Shown: positions 9,051 through 17,581 of the stretch, in pieces
Numbering within the stretch: position 1 is the stretch's first letter
Layout: each line of letters opens with the position of its first letter
Assembly: GCA_030626025.1 (NCBI GenBank)
Contig: DAOUPT010000001.1
Coordinates: 85,365 to 149,364, forward strand
DNA length: 64,000 bases
From: Anderseniella sp.
Lineage (GTDB): Bacteria; Pseudomonadota; Alphaproteobacteria; Rhizobiales; Aestuariivirgaceae
Reading direction: 5' to 3'
The notes under the pieces: generated by a model
Database searches by the model: none
What the model was told of the DNA's origin: nothing
The model's input: only the letters and a program-made list of their open reading frames with translations
Position numbers and translations under genes: made by a program

Positions 9051-10655
9051 CTAAAGCCTCCCCTCATAGGCCTTGCGCCCGATACGTGCCGCGATCAGTG
9101 TAAAGCTATCGCGGCCAAGGGCGGCACTGACTTCAGCATAAACAGCGTCACGGTCATCGCACCACTTTCCATAGCCACCAAGCGCTTTGGCAACTGCCGG
9201 TAAATCCGAACCGCCAAAATCTACCGCCAGATTTGCCATCTGCGATCCGCGTTGTTTCAGTTCGATCAACCCCAGACTTTCATCAACAAAAACAATAATC
9301 GGAATCCCAAGTTTTTTCTCACGAAGTGTCGCCAGCTCACCTAAAAACATTTCAAGGCCCGCATCGCCAATGAAAGCGGCAACCGGACGATCCGGTTCGG
9401 CAATTTTACGACCGGCTGCAAGTGGTACAGCGCAACCCATCGTACACAGCGCCGTTGATTGCAGCATGCCGCGTGGTTCAAAACATTGCCACGCCTGCGA
9501 TAACAAAATTCTGTGGGCGCCGGAATCAACCGTCACAATCGTCTCAGCAGGCAAGGCTTTACGGCACTCATCAATGACAGCTGCCGGTCCCCATTCTTCA
9601 TCCAGATTTAACCCGTTGCGTAATTGTTCACGCACTTTGCCAGGCTCACCATCGGGCCAACTGGCTTTGGGTTTATTGTCAGCACAAAGCACCGTCAAAC
9701 CGGCAGCTACATTGCCAACAAAATTAATTGCTGCCTGATGCATATAATGAGTATTCGACACTGCAGAAAAATCAATCACCCGGGCATCATCGGCCCAGAC
9801 ATTCTGCCAACCGATGCGCATTTCAATCGGATCATAACCAGCCAGAATGATACAATCGCTGGCCTTCACCAATGGCAGTAATTTGGCATCGGCACTTGGT
9901 GCCAGCCCAGCACCACCAAGTGCCAAACGATCATTTTCAGGCAGTATACCTTTGCCTTTATAGGATGTAATCAGCGGGATGGCATGATCGCGGCAAAATT
10001 GCCCAACAGTTTCACAACCATTCTGGTTCAGTGTGTCGACACCAGCAATGACCAGCGGTCTTTCAGCTTCGGCAAACCAGCGGCGGGCTGTATCAAGATC
10101 TGGCCCGGCAGCCGGTCCAACCGGTGCAAGCCTTGCCCGGCGTGGCCAGACCGGATTTTCTTCCGCTGTCTGCACATCAATCGGCACATCAAGCAAAACC
10201 GGTCCCTGCCGGTCTTCCATGGCAATCGCCACCGCCTTGTCGGCAAGTATCGCTGCCGTATTTGCTTCGACTCGAAACGCTGCCTTGGTCACTTCCTGCG
10301 CCAGTTTGAGATGATCCATCACCTGATGTGTATAGGTGTGTTGCTCAATTGCCGGTACACAGCCGGTCAGGGCAATCATCGGCACCCGGTCTTGCAGCGC
10401 ATTGGCGATTACGTTGATGGCATTGGCGATACCGGGACCAATGGTAGCGATCAAAATTGCCGGTGCGCCATCAAAATGAAAAACTCCTTCGCCCATAAAC
10501 CCGGCGCAGTTCTCATGCTTGACCAAATGCATTTCAATGCCGACTCGATCCAGCGCTGCCATCAAAACCATTACTTCGCCGCCGGGAATACCAAAGGCAT
10601 GACGACAGCCAGCATCGTACAATCGCCGGGCAATAATATCGGAAGCGGTCGGCAT
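9051..10655 (-). CDS. Acetolactate-synthase-like TPP enzyme with variant cofactor motif
   Basis: This 534-residue thiamine-diphosphate enzyme has the usual order of PYR, central and PP domains. The PYR domain shows FGIPGGEV and the activating glutamate of HEN at residue 48. In the PP domain the usual GDG...NN signature reads GDA (430-432) and DES (458-460). The Mg-binding Asp431 is kept, and the second ligand position is Asp rather than Asn. Together with the lack of a regulatory subunit, this argues against a biosynthetic acetolactate synthase. The gene starts directly after the stop of the desulfinase-like gene, so it belongs to the same operon. Plausible roles are decarboxylation or lyase chemistry on a 2-oxo or sulfonated acid. 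The substrate is unknown. Confidence 0.8.
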   Translation of the reverse strand: MPTASDIIARRLYDAGCRHAFGIPGGEVMVLMAALDRVGIEMHLVKHENCAGFMGEGVFHFDGAPAILIATIGPGIANAINVIANALQDRVPMIALTGCVPAIEQHTYTHQVMDHLKLAQEVTKAAFRVEANTAAILADKAVAIAMEDRQGPVLLDVPIDVQTAEENPVWPRRARLAPVGPAAGPDLDTARRWFAEAERPLVIAGVDTLNQNGCETVGQFCRDHAIPLITSYKGKGILPENDRLALGGAGLAPSADAKLLPLVKASDCIILAGYDPIEMRIGWQNVWADDARVIDFSAVSNTHYMHQAAINFVGNVAAGLTVLCADNKPKASWPDGEPGKVREQLRNGLNLDEEWGPAAVIDECRKALPAETIVTVDSGAHRILLSQAWQCFEPRGMLQSTALCTMGCAVPLAAGRKIAEPDRPVAAFIGDAGLEMFLGELATLREKKLGIPIIVFVDESLGLIELKQRGSQMANLAVDFGGSDLPAVAKALGGYGKWCDDRDAVYAEVSAALGRDSFTLIAARIGRKAYEGRL

Positions 10656-11867
10656 TTATTTGTTTCCTTTTTGCGCAAGCCGTGAATAACCATCACGGGT
10701 CTGGGGCACTTTCATATCAAGAATACGACCGGCAATCAGATTGCGCAGCATCTGGGCCGTACCGCCACCGATGGTGAACATGCGGGCATCACGAACCATC
10801 CGCTCCACCGGCAAATTGCGCGAATACCCCGCCGCACCATGAAGCTGCAAAGCATCGTTGGACACCTTGACGGCGTTTTCAGAGGCAATCAGTTTTGCCT
10901 GCGCTGCCAGCAGCGGATCAGGAAAACCGGTGTTGGTCGTCTGGGCACTGCAAGCGGCCCGCCACAACATCATCCGGGCGGCATCAAGGGCAACATTCAT
11001 GTCCGCCAGCATCCACTGCAATCCCTGAAACTCGGCAATCGGACGGTCAAACTGCTCACGAACTTTGACATATTCCATCGCCTGATCATAGGCGCCATGG
11101 GCAATCCCGAGCGCCACCGTACCAGCCCCGACCCGCTGGCCATTATAGGCATTCATCAATCCGGCAAAGCCACGCTTTAAACCCTCAGGTGGAATAACCG
11201 CCATGTCTTCATCGATTTCAAGGTCCTCAAAAATAATCTCGGTTTCAGGAATGCCGCGCAGGCCCATCGCCGGTTCGCGCTTGCCGATTTTTAAACCTTC
11301 ATCTTCATCACCCACAGCAATAAAACCACCTATGCCCTGACGCTCGCCGTGTTCTTCAACCTGGGCAAAAATCAAATGGGTTTTTGACACCCCGCCCCCG
11401 GTAATCCAGTGCTTGATGCCATTGATGATATACTTGTCACCCTTTTTAACCGCCGTCGTGGTCATCGAGGTGGCAGCTGAACCCGAGCCCGGTTCGGTAA
11501 TACAAATCGCCGGTTTATCACCGGCCAGTATCAAGGGAGCGACTCGCTCTATTTGCTTTTTGGAACCATAGGCGGTGATCGCCCCGATCGCCCCCATATT
11601 ACCTTCAACCACAATACGGGCCGTGACACCGCAAACCCGCGCCAGTTCTTCAACCACCAGCACCACATCCATATAGCTCAGACCAAGACCGCCATATTCC
11701 CTGGGAATGGTCATGCCCATAAAACCGGCATCAGTCAGGTCTTTGATATTATCCCAAGGGTACTGCTCGCTACGATCAATTTCGGCAGCCCGACCTTTGA
11801 AAACCTCATTGGCCAATCGCCGGGCAGTCTCCTGAATTTGGATTTGTTCATCTGACAGTTGAAACAT
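10656..11867 (-). CDS. Acyl-CoA dehydrogenase-fold protein with desulfinase signature
   Basis: The fold is that of FAD-binding acyl-CoA dehydrogenases: the LSDEQ... N-terminal helices, the CITEPGSGS FAD loop, the HWITGG strand, and the C-terminal LQLHGAAGYSR and GGTAQMLRNLIAGR segments. The catalytic Glu of the usual YEGT is Gly here (GGGT, residue 368). The alternative Glu of the isovaleryl type is Gln (NGQR, residue 244). Arg84 is present in GVTARIVVE. From memory of the literature, Gln246, Gly366 and Arg84 define 3-sulfinopropionyl-CoA desulfinase of Advenella, which has no dehydrogenase activity. Numbering uses the ATG at 11867, preceded by AGAGAG; a GTG lies 9 bases upstream. The CoA-transferase gene ends 10 bases before that GTG, consistent with an operon. 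A desulfinase role is inferred. Confidence 0.8.
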   Translation of the reverse strand: MFQLSDEQIQIQETARRLANEVFKGRAAEIDRSEQYPWDNIKDLTDAGFMGMTIPREYGGLGLSYMDVVLVVEELARVCGVTARIVVEGNMGAIGAITAYGSKKQIERVAPLILAGDKPAICITEPGSGSAATSMTTTAVKKGDKYIINGIKHWITGGGVSKTHLIFAQVEEHGERQGIGGFIAVGDEDEGLKIGKREPAMGLRGIPETEIIFEDLEIDEDMAVIPPEGLKRGFAGLMNAYNGQRVGAGTVALGIAHGAYDQAMEYVKVREQFDRPIAEFQGLQWMLADMNVALDAARMMLWRAACSAQTTNTGFPDPLLAAQAKLIASENAVKVSNDALQLHGAAGYSRNLPVERMVRDARMFTIGGGTAQMLRNLIAGRILDMKVPQTRDGYSRLAQKGNK

Positions 11868-11886
11868 CTCTAGCACTCTCTGCTTT

Positions 11887-13107
11887 TCATTTAATAGCTT
11901 GATTTTTTATTGCCCGCTGCAAACCTTCTTTGCCCAGCAATTCACCCACAACTTCTTGCGTGTGCTGGCCAAGGGTTGGCGGTGGCCTTTGATAATTGAC
12001 TGGCGTCTTGCTCAACTTCAACGGGTTGCCAATCAGATCCACTGTGCCAGAGGCCGAGATCGGATGGTCCATGGTAATTTTCATCTCGCGGGCAGCAACC
12101 TGATCGGTGGCAAAAACTTCTGGCAGAGTATTGACCGGTCCGGCCGGAATGCCACGGTCATCCATGCCCTGCAGAAACGCATCTTTTTGCCAGCGACTGA
12201 TTATTTCAGCCAGAATGGGGATAAGAATATCACGATTTTCAAGACGGGCGCGGTTGGTGGCAAAACGCTCATCACTGGCCAAATCAGGACGCTTGATCAG
12301 CTCACAGAACCGGCCATACTGACCATCATTTCCAGTGGCAACAATGACATGACCGTCAGCGGCTTCAAAAACCTGATACGGCACGATATTGGCATGCTGA
12401 TTGCCCTGCCGTTCAGGTGCTTTACCGGTGGTGAGATAATTGGTTCCCGCATTCTTCAGCCAGGCCACCTGAGTGTCGACCAACCCTAAATCAATTTGTT
12501 GTCCGCCATGGCCCAGATCACGGTACCGCAACGCTGCCAAAATCGCGGTTGATGCATATAATCCGCACACTACATCAGCGATGCCCACCGCAACTTTCAT
12601 CGGCTCGCCTTCCGGCTCCCCGGTTAAACTCATAATGCCACCATAGCCTTGCGCCATCAAATCATACCCGGCTTTTTGAGCATTCGGCCCGGTCTGGCCA
12701 AACCCGGTTATTGAGCAATAAACCAGATCAGGAAACTCATCTTTCATGCTGGCATAATCAAGACCATATTTTTTCAGCCCACCGACTTTAAAGTTCTCGA
12801 TCAGAATATCGCACTCGTGTGCCAGCTCCCTGATCAGGGCAGCACCCTCAGGCGTGGCCATATCAATAGCAACCGAGCGCTTGTTGCGATTGGCACACAA
12901 ATAATAGGCACTTTCACGGCTGTCATTGCCATCCCTGTCCTTGATAAAGGGCGGCCCCCAGCTACGGGTATCATCACCAACACCGGGGCGTTCAATTTTG
13001 ATAATATCGGCACCCAGATCACCCAATAATTGAGTGCAGCTTGGTCCGGCAAGTATTCGGGTTAAATCAAGAACCCGCACCCCGTCTAGCGGTCCGGCAG
13101 TTGGCAT
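11887..13107 (-). CDS. Class III (CaiB/BaiF) CoA-transferase
   Basis: This 406-residue family III CoA-transferase would move CoA between carboxylic acids through an enzyme-bound anhydride. It begins with the family pattern LDGVRVLDLTRILAGPSCTQ and has IKIERPGVGDDTR near residue 36. The probable catalytic aspartate is Asp211 in DLGLVDTQVAW, matching the position of Asp169 in formyl-CoA transferase. It resembles the succinyl-CoA-dependent branch. Lying immediately upstream of the desulfinase-like gene, it is the natural candidate for activating the acid that enzyme uses. The acid is not identified by sequence alone. Confidence 0.9.
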   Translation of the reverse strand: MPTAGPLDGVRVLDLTRILAGPSCTQLLGDLGADIIKIERPGVGDDTRSWGPPFIKDRDGNDSRESAYYLCANRNKRSVAIDMATPEGAALIRELAHECDILIENFKVGGLKKYGLDYASMKDEFPDLVYCSITGFGQTGPNAQKAGYDLMAQGYGGIMSLTGEPEGEPMKVAVGIADVVCGLYASTAILAALRYRDLGHGGQQIDLGLVDTQVAWLKNAGTNYLTTGKAPERQGNQHANIVPYQVFEAADGHVIVATGNDGQYGRFCELIKRPDLASDERFATNRARLENRDILIPILAEIISRWQKDAFLQGMDDRGIPAGPVNTLPEVFATDQVAAREMKITMDHPISASGTVDLIGNPLKLSKTPVNYQRPPPTLGQHTQEVVGELLGKEGLQRAIKNQAIK

Positions 13108-13208
13108 TTCTATCTCACTTTGTCATTGTCGATTGAAAATTAGCTAAGGCGAGAGCAGTATAAGCTTAAACAAAACCCAAAAAAAGTGAGAAATTCGCGT
13201 AAGTTACT

Positions 13209-13222
13209 TTGAAATATTTCAA
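13209..13222. promoter_or_regulatory. Perfect 14-bp palindrome, candidate LysR operator
   Basis: TTGAAATATTTCAA is a perfect palindrome about 100 bases upstream of the CoA-transferase start and just after the lysR stop. It contains the T-N11-A pattern of LysR-family binding sites. The position fits an activator site for the CoA-transferase, desulfinase-like and TPP genes. Assignment to this LysR is inference. Confidence 0.45.
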
Positions 13223-13239
13223 GCAAAAGGGTTTGATCT

Positions 13240-14133
13240 CTAAATTTGTGAGGTGCCAACTTGCCGCAAGACATCCGTTAATGCTTCAACCAACAGCGAT
13301 TGCGGGCTTGCCTGACGTTCAATCATCACCAGTGAGCGGTGCAATGGCGGATCACCAAAGGGCAGCCATTTAAGGCTGTCAAGCATGGCCGATGCGGTAC
13401 GGGGCAACGGCACCACTGAAACCCCAAGGCCAAAGCTGACCATACGGGTTATGGCATCCAGTGAATCAATTTCCATTCCCCGTTTGACGACAATCCCTCT
13501 GTCACTGAGATAACGCTCGATCAGCTGACCGGTCCAGGCATGACGGGAAAACTGAATAAAAGATCCCGCTTCCAGTAGCTCCCGATCAGTTTCACCGGGC
13601 ACATCGGGCGGTGCAATAACCAGAAACGGCTCGCGTGTTATCCGGTTGGAAATCAACCCATCAGCCAATCTGACCGGTTCTGCAACAATCGCAGCATCAA
13701 GTTCACCGGTTCGCGTTGCAGCGGCCAGTTCAGCCGACAAACCACTGGTCACCTTGATATGCAATTTTGGGTGTCGCTCACGCATCATTGCCAAAGCCGG
13801 TGGTAAGATTGACGCTACACTGGTCGGCACGGCACCAAAGGCCAGAATACCTTCAAGGGGAACATCATCGCCATGACGGGTAATATCTTCACACATCTCT
13901 AGCACCTTGCGGGCCTTTTCAACCAGCGTGCGACCTTTGTCGTTGAGCAGCGGTGGACGGTGGCGACGGTCAAAAACCTCGGTGCCAATTTCCTGCTCCA
14001 ACCCTTTAATCTGAAGACTGACAGCAGATTGCGTCAAACCAATCGCGTCAGCAGCGGCAGCAAAGGTTCCAAAATCGGAAATTGCCACAAGAGTTTTTAA
14101 CTGGCGAAATTCCATCGATCCTAAAATATCCAT
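13240..14133 (-). CDS. LysR-family transcriptional regulator
   Basis: This 297-residue regulator has an N-terminal winged helix-turn-helix (FAAAADAIGLTQSAVSLQIK, residues about 24-43) and a C-terminal periplasmic-binding-like effector domain. An alternative ATG at 14115, preceded closely by AGGA, would give MEFRQLKTLV, the usual opening of the family. It lies between the sulfur transporter and the CoA-transferase on the same strand, with 132 bases before the CoA-transferase gene. It probably controls this cluster in response to a pathway acid or CoA ester, though the effector is unknown. Confidence 0.92.
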   Translation of the reverse strand: MDILGSMEFRQLKTLVAISDFGTFAAAADAIGLTQSAVSLQIKGLEQEIGTEVFDRRHRPPLLNDKGRTLVEKARKVLEMCEDITRHGDDVPLEGILAFGAVPTSVASILPPALAMMRERHPKLHIKVTSGLSAELAAATRTGELDAAIVAEPVRLADGLISNRITREPFLVIAPPDVPGETDRELLEAGSFIQFSRHAWTGQLIERYLSDRGIVVKRGMEIDSLDAITRMVSFGLGVSVVPLPRTASAMLDSLKWLPFGDPPLHRSLVMIERQASPQSLLVEALTDVLRQVGTSQI

Positions 14134-14194
14134 ATTGCTTGAGTTCTGCTTACTTTAAACTCTAGCACAGCCTTTTAGATTAGCAACGCAATAT

Positions 14195-15376
14195 CTACAG
14201 ATGAAAGAAAGGCCGAGATTTAATGCCAAAATAACTGCCAATAAAACCGGCAACCAGCCAGGCCCAGCCATGAAAACTGCCCGATGCTATGCCTGAAAAC
14301 AGTGCACCGATGTTACAACCGGCAGCAAGCCGGGCCCCGTAACCCATCAGCAGACCGCCAATTACCGCCGCCAGAACAGATCGCACTGGTAATCGGGCAA
14401 AGGTCCCAAATCGCCCGGCCAGACCAGCAGCAAGGGCAGCACCAAACAGGATGCCAAAATTCATTGCCGAAGTATCTTCAGCAAACAGACTGCCTTTGAG
14501 AGCCCGTGAAGGATATCCCCAGGTCCAAAACTCTGTCTGGCTCAAATCCACACCAACCGCACCGAGCGCCTTTGTCCCCCACAATGCGTAACCAAATGAT
14601 ATCGACCACAAATGCCCGGTAAGCGCCAGTACGCCAAAATTACCAAGTGCCAGTGCCAATCCGCCCCAAAGTAATGGCCAGGGTCCACGGGTAAACCGCC
14701 TGATCAGACTTTCATGTTGGTGACCGGGATAATCGCCATGTTGCAAAATCCCGTGTTTTTTCCGTTCAATCACAATGGTGACCCAGGCGATAAACGCCAA
14801 AAGACTCAATGTAATAATCAGGGCACCGGCAAGGCCAAATGCCTGTAGCAAAGTCCCGCTTGGCAACCGCCATGTTGTAAACCACCAGGGCAAGTGAGCA
14901 CTGCCAATCACCGACCCGGCCAGAAAAAAGATCAGGGTAATCACCATCCGTGTCGAGCCGCCGCCAACCGCATACAGCGTACCCGATGCGCATCCCCCGC
15001 CCAGTTGCATGCCATAGCCAAAAACAAAAGCCCCAAGCAACATGGCAATACCAACCGGTGCGACAGAGGGACTAACACCATGGCCTGCAATCTCGCCAGC
15101 ATTGAGGATTGGTAGAATCAGCACAACGGCGATGGCAAAGGTGAACAACTGGGCCCGCATTCCGGCACCGCGGCCTTCATTAACCAGAATTCGCCAGCCA
15201 AAGGTAAAACCAAATCCGGCATGATAAAGAGAAATGCCCATGGCGCCGCCAAGCAGATAAAGTAAGGGTTTGCCATTTGGAACCAGATTGCCGATATAAA
15301 GCGCGCCACCGAAAAGGATCAGTGACGCAACTGCTACCACCAGCCAATTAACGCGCGGCGCAGAATTGGCCAGCAT
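14195..15376 (-). CDS. YeeE/YedE family sulfur transporter
   Basis: This 393-residue membrane protein has about nine or more hydrophobic segments and two internal repeats. Each repeat carries a conserved small motif with cysteine: GGGCASG near residue 127 and AAGCNIG near residue 353. In the characterised member TsuA, cysteines of this kind pass thiosulfate through the membrane, and YedE relatives accompany sulfur metabolism genes. Here it sits beside a desulfinase-like gene, which suggests transport of a sulfur oxyanion such as sulfite or thiosulfate. The direction of transport cannot be decided from sequence. Confidence 0.88.
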   Translation of the reverse strand: MLANSAPRVNWLVVAVASLILFGGALYIGNLVPNGKPLLYLLGGAMGISLYHAGFGFTFGWRILVNEGRGAGMRAQLFTFAIAVVLILPILNAGEIAGHGVSPSVAPVGIAMLLGAFVFGYGMQLGGGCASGTLYAVGGGSTRMVITLIFFLAGSVIGSAHLPWWFTTWRLPSGTLLQAFGLAGALIITLSLLAFIAWVTIVIERKKHGILQHGDYPGHQHESLIRRFTRGPWPLLWGGLALALGNFGVLALTGHLWSISFGYALWGTKALGAVGVDLSQTEFWTWGYPSRALKGSLFAEDTSAMNFGILFGAALAAGLAGRFGTFARLPVRSVLAAVIGGLLMGYGARLAAGCNIGALFSGIASGSFHGWAWLVAGFIGSYFGIKSRPFFHL

Positions 15377-15441
15377 AAAAATACCCTTAAATTGTCGTCT
15401 GTCACTGGTTTGTGCGACATAAGGATTTACTTTGCAAGGTG

Positions 15442-16974
15442 CTATGCCACTGGAACACTGTCTTGTGATGGCGAACCGGACAAAGCGCTTTCCTGTTCAC
15501 GCAGGGTTGTTTTAAGCACCTTGCCATAATTGTTTTTCGGTAACTCTGAGACAAAACGATAAATTTTGGGGCGTTTAAAGCGGGCGATATTCTCAAGACA
15601 ATGAGCATCAAGTGTCTCACTGTCTGTGTCACCAACCACATAGGCAACGACAATTTCACCCCAGTCAGAATCAGCCCGGGCAATAACAGAGACTTCTTCG
15701 ACACCGTGAGCTGTCAACAAAACTTCTTCGATTTCACGCGGATAAATATTACTGCCCCCGGAAATAATGAGGTCTTTCGACCGGTCGGTAAGGGTTAAAA
15801 ACCCGTCTTTATCAAAATGACCAATGTCGCCTGTATGCAACCAGCCGTCTTTTAGCGTCGCAAGACTGGCCTTTTCATCACGCCAATAACCTGACATCAC
15901 AGCATCCCCCCGGCAGATGATCTCTCCCACCTCGCCAACCGCCAGACTGTTTCCATCAGCATCGACAGTGCGTACATTCATACAGCTATCAGGAACACCA
16001 ACTGTTCCCAAACGATAGCGCCAGTCGGGGTGTTGTCGGTCGCCAATCATCGCGCGCGGCAGATGGGTAATGGTCATCGGGCTTTCACCCTGGCCGTAAA
16101 GCTGTGCCAGTTTCGGTCCAAACCGGTCCAGCGCATCAATGCAATCAGTGACATACATCGGTGCACCACCATAGACGATGAGTTTAAGATTATCTGTATC
16201 AACATCCTTATCAAATAACGTCAGACGCCGCACCATGGTCGGGGCGGCAAACATCGAAAGATTTGGCCAATGTTGCAAATCGGAAAATATTTCAAGCGGA
16301 TCAAAACGCCCGCTTTCAGGAATAACATTACAGGCCATGGCGCAAACATGAGGCAACATCCATAACCCGGCCCCATGACTGAGCGGTGCCGGATGATAAA
16401 TTGTATCGCCAGGCCGGACCCGATCAAAATCAGCAAAGTAATTAAGCGTCATCGTCATCAGGTTTCGATGACTCAACATGGCTCCCTTTGGGTTACCGGT
16501 GGTTCCCGATGTAAAGAAAATCCATGCCAGCTCATCGGGCCGCACCTCGCAAACCACTTGAGGGTCGAACCGGACCAGTTCCTCATAGTCAGGATCAGTA
16601 CAGCAAAACACAGGTTTTGTGGTAACCTGACTGATTATCGAGGTTAGTTCCGGCGTGGTGATGCACAGGCTGATATCGGCTTTATCCAGAATATACTGAA
16701 ATTCTTTATGATGCAGTTTGGCGTTTACCGGCACAGCCACCAGCCCGGCATGCCAGATAGCAAAAAGCACCTCAATATAATGAGGAACATTATACATAAC
16801 CACGCCAACCCGGTCACCGCGCCTAAGGCCAAATTTACGTGTCAGGCCCGCTGCAAGGCCTGCAGTACGACGCGATAATGTGCGATAATCATGAACAACA
16901 GACCGGCCCAAACCCACAGCAGGTGCGCCGGGAACAACACGTCCGGCCCGTGCAACCCAGTGAGCAATATTCAT
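15442..16974 (-). CDS. AMP-forming acyl-CoA synthetase
   Basis: This ANL-superfamily ligase activates a carboxylic acid with ATP and CoA. It has the P-loop-like FFTSGTTGNPKGAMLSHRN, the YGQGES adenine motif, GWLHTGDIGHFDKDGF and, near the C-terminus, the KNNYGKVLK segment with the catalytic lysine. Its 510 residues are normal. It lies 65 bases upstream of the sulfur transporter on the same strand and so may belong to the cluster, giving a second route to a CoA ester besides the CoA-transferase. The substrate class (fatty, aromatic or short acid) cannot be told by eye. Confidence 0.9.
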   Translation of the reverse strand: MNIAHWVARAGRVVPGAPAVGLGRSVVHDYRTLSRRTAGLAAGLTRKFGLRRGDRVGVVMYNVPHYIEVLFAIWHAGLVAVPVNAKLHHKEFQYILDKADISLCITTPELTSIISQVTTKPVFCCTDPDYEELVRFDPQVVCEVRPDELAWIFFTSGTTGNPKGAMLSHRNLMTMTLNYFADFDRVRPGDTIYHPAPLSHGAGLWMLPHVCAMACNVIPESGRFDPLEIFSDLQHWPNLSMFAAPTMVRRLTLFDKDVDTDNLKLIVYGGAPMYVTDCIDALDRFGPKLAQLYGQGESPMTITHLPRAMIGDRQHPDWRYRLGTVGVPDSCMNVRTVDADGNSLAVGEVGEIICRGDAVMSGYWRDEKASLATLKDGWLHTGDIGHFDKDGFLTLTDRSKDLIISGGSNIYPREIEEVLLTAHGVEEVSVIARADSDWGEIVVAYVVGDTDSETLDAHCLENIARFKRPKIYRFVSELPKNNYGKVLKTTLREQESALSGSPSQDSVPVA

Positions 16975-16991
16975 CTGTTATCTCTCCAAAA

Positions 16992-17441
16992 CTAGCGACA
17001 CACCCTTACCTGCTGGCCAATCACGTCCCGTCGGCTCAATCCCAAACGATCAGCAACATTGTATATCATGGCTTCTTCAAGAGTATGGAGTTCATTGTCG
17101 CTAAGGGCAATGTCCCATAAATCCCGGACGAAACTTATCAGTTTCTTTTCACTGTAGTACGACTTGATCTCATCCACCATCACATCAACTGTTGCCAGCC
17201 GATTCCGGTTTAATTCAGTCAAATCCATAAACTCCCGCACCACGCCCTGGCTTACACCAAACCGACGCGATATCAATTTGGCCAACCGGTCCGTTTCACA
17301 ATCAAGCACTTTGCCATCAGCAGGAATTAAATGAGACAGCAAAAGGCAAACAGCCATTTTGCCCTCTATATCTTCACACTGTTTCAGGTCGGGATTGTGC
17401 TTAATCAGCTTATCAACAGTTTTTTTGAGAACGATCAACAC
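16992..17441 (-). CDS. TerB/DjlA-type helical domain protein
   Basis: This 149-residue all-helical protein has the acidic helix pattern of the TerB-like fold. ADGKVLDCETDRLAKLI near residue 40 and SDNELHTLEEAMIYNVADRLGL near residue 114 are two copies of the metal-binding-type helix-loop motif. Proteins with this domain are common and are not evidence of tellurite resistance by themselves, and no ter genes are present. It ends 17 bases upstream of the acyl-CoA synthetase gene, so the two may be co-transcribed. Its role is unknown. Confidence 0.78.
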   Translation of the reverse strand: MLIVLKKTVDKLIKHNPDLKQCEDIEGKMAVCLLLSHLIPADGKVLDCETDRLAKLISRRFGVSQGVVREFMDLTELNRNRLATVDVMVDEIKSYYSEKKLISFVRDLWDIALSDNELHTLEEAMIYNVADRLGLSRRDVIGQQVRVCR

Positions 17442-17581
17442 TTAACACCAATCCAGAGTTGTATTTGAATATCTCCATAGTTGAACATTTAAATACATAC
17501 AATTAAATTTTTCTATCCACGCAGCACCGAAAATGGCATAAGTTGCACACCAAATTATTAGTGATCTTTCAGGAGAATAAA

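Noticed and set aside
9051..10655. Sulfoacetaldehyde acetyltransferase (Xsc) or biosynthetic acetolactate synthase
   Set aside because: Xsc is longer (about 590 residues) and differs in sequence. The biosynthetic enzyme would come with a regulatory subunit and a GDG...NN motif. Neither applies.
10656..11867. Ordinary fatty acyl-CoA dehydrogenase
   Set aside because: Both known positions of the catalytic acid are occupied by Gln and Gly, so normal dehydrogenation is not expected.
16992..17441. Tellurite resistance from the TerB-like gene
   Set aside because: Only the isolated TerB-type domain is present, with no other ter gene, and the domain is widespread in unrelated contexts.
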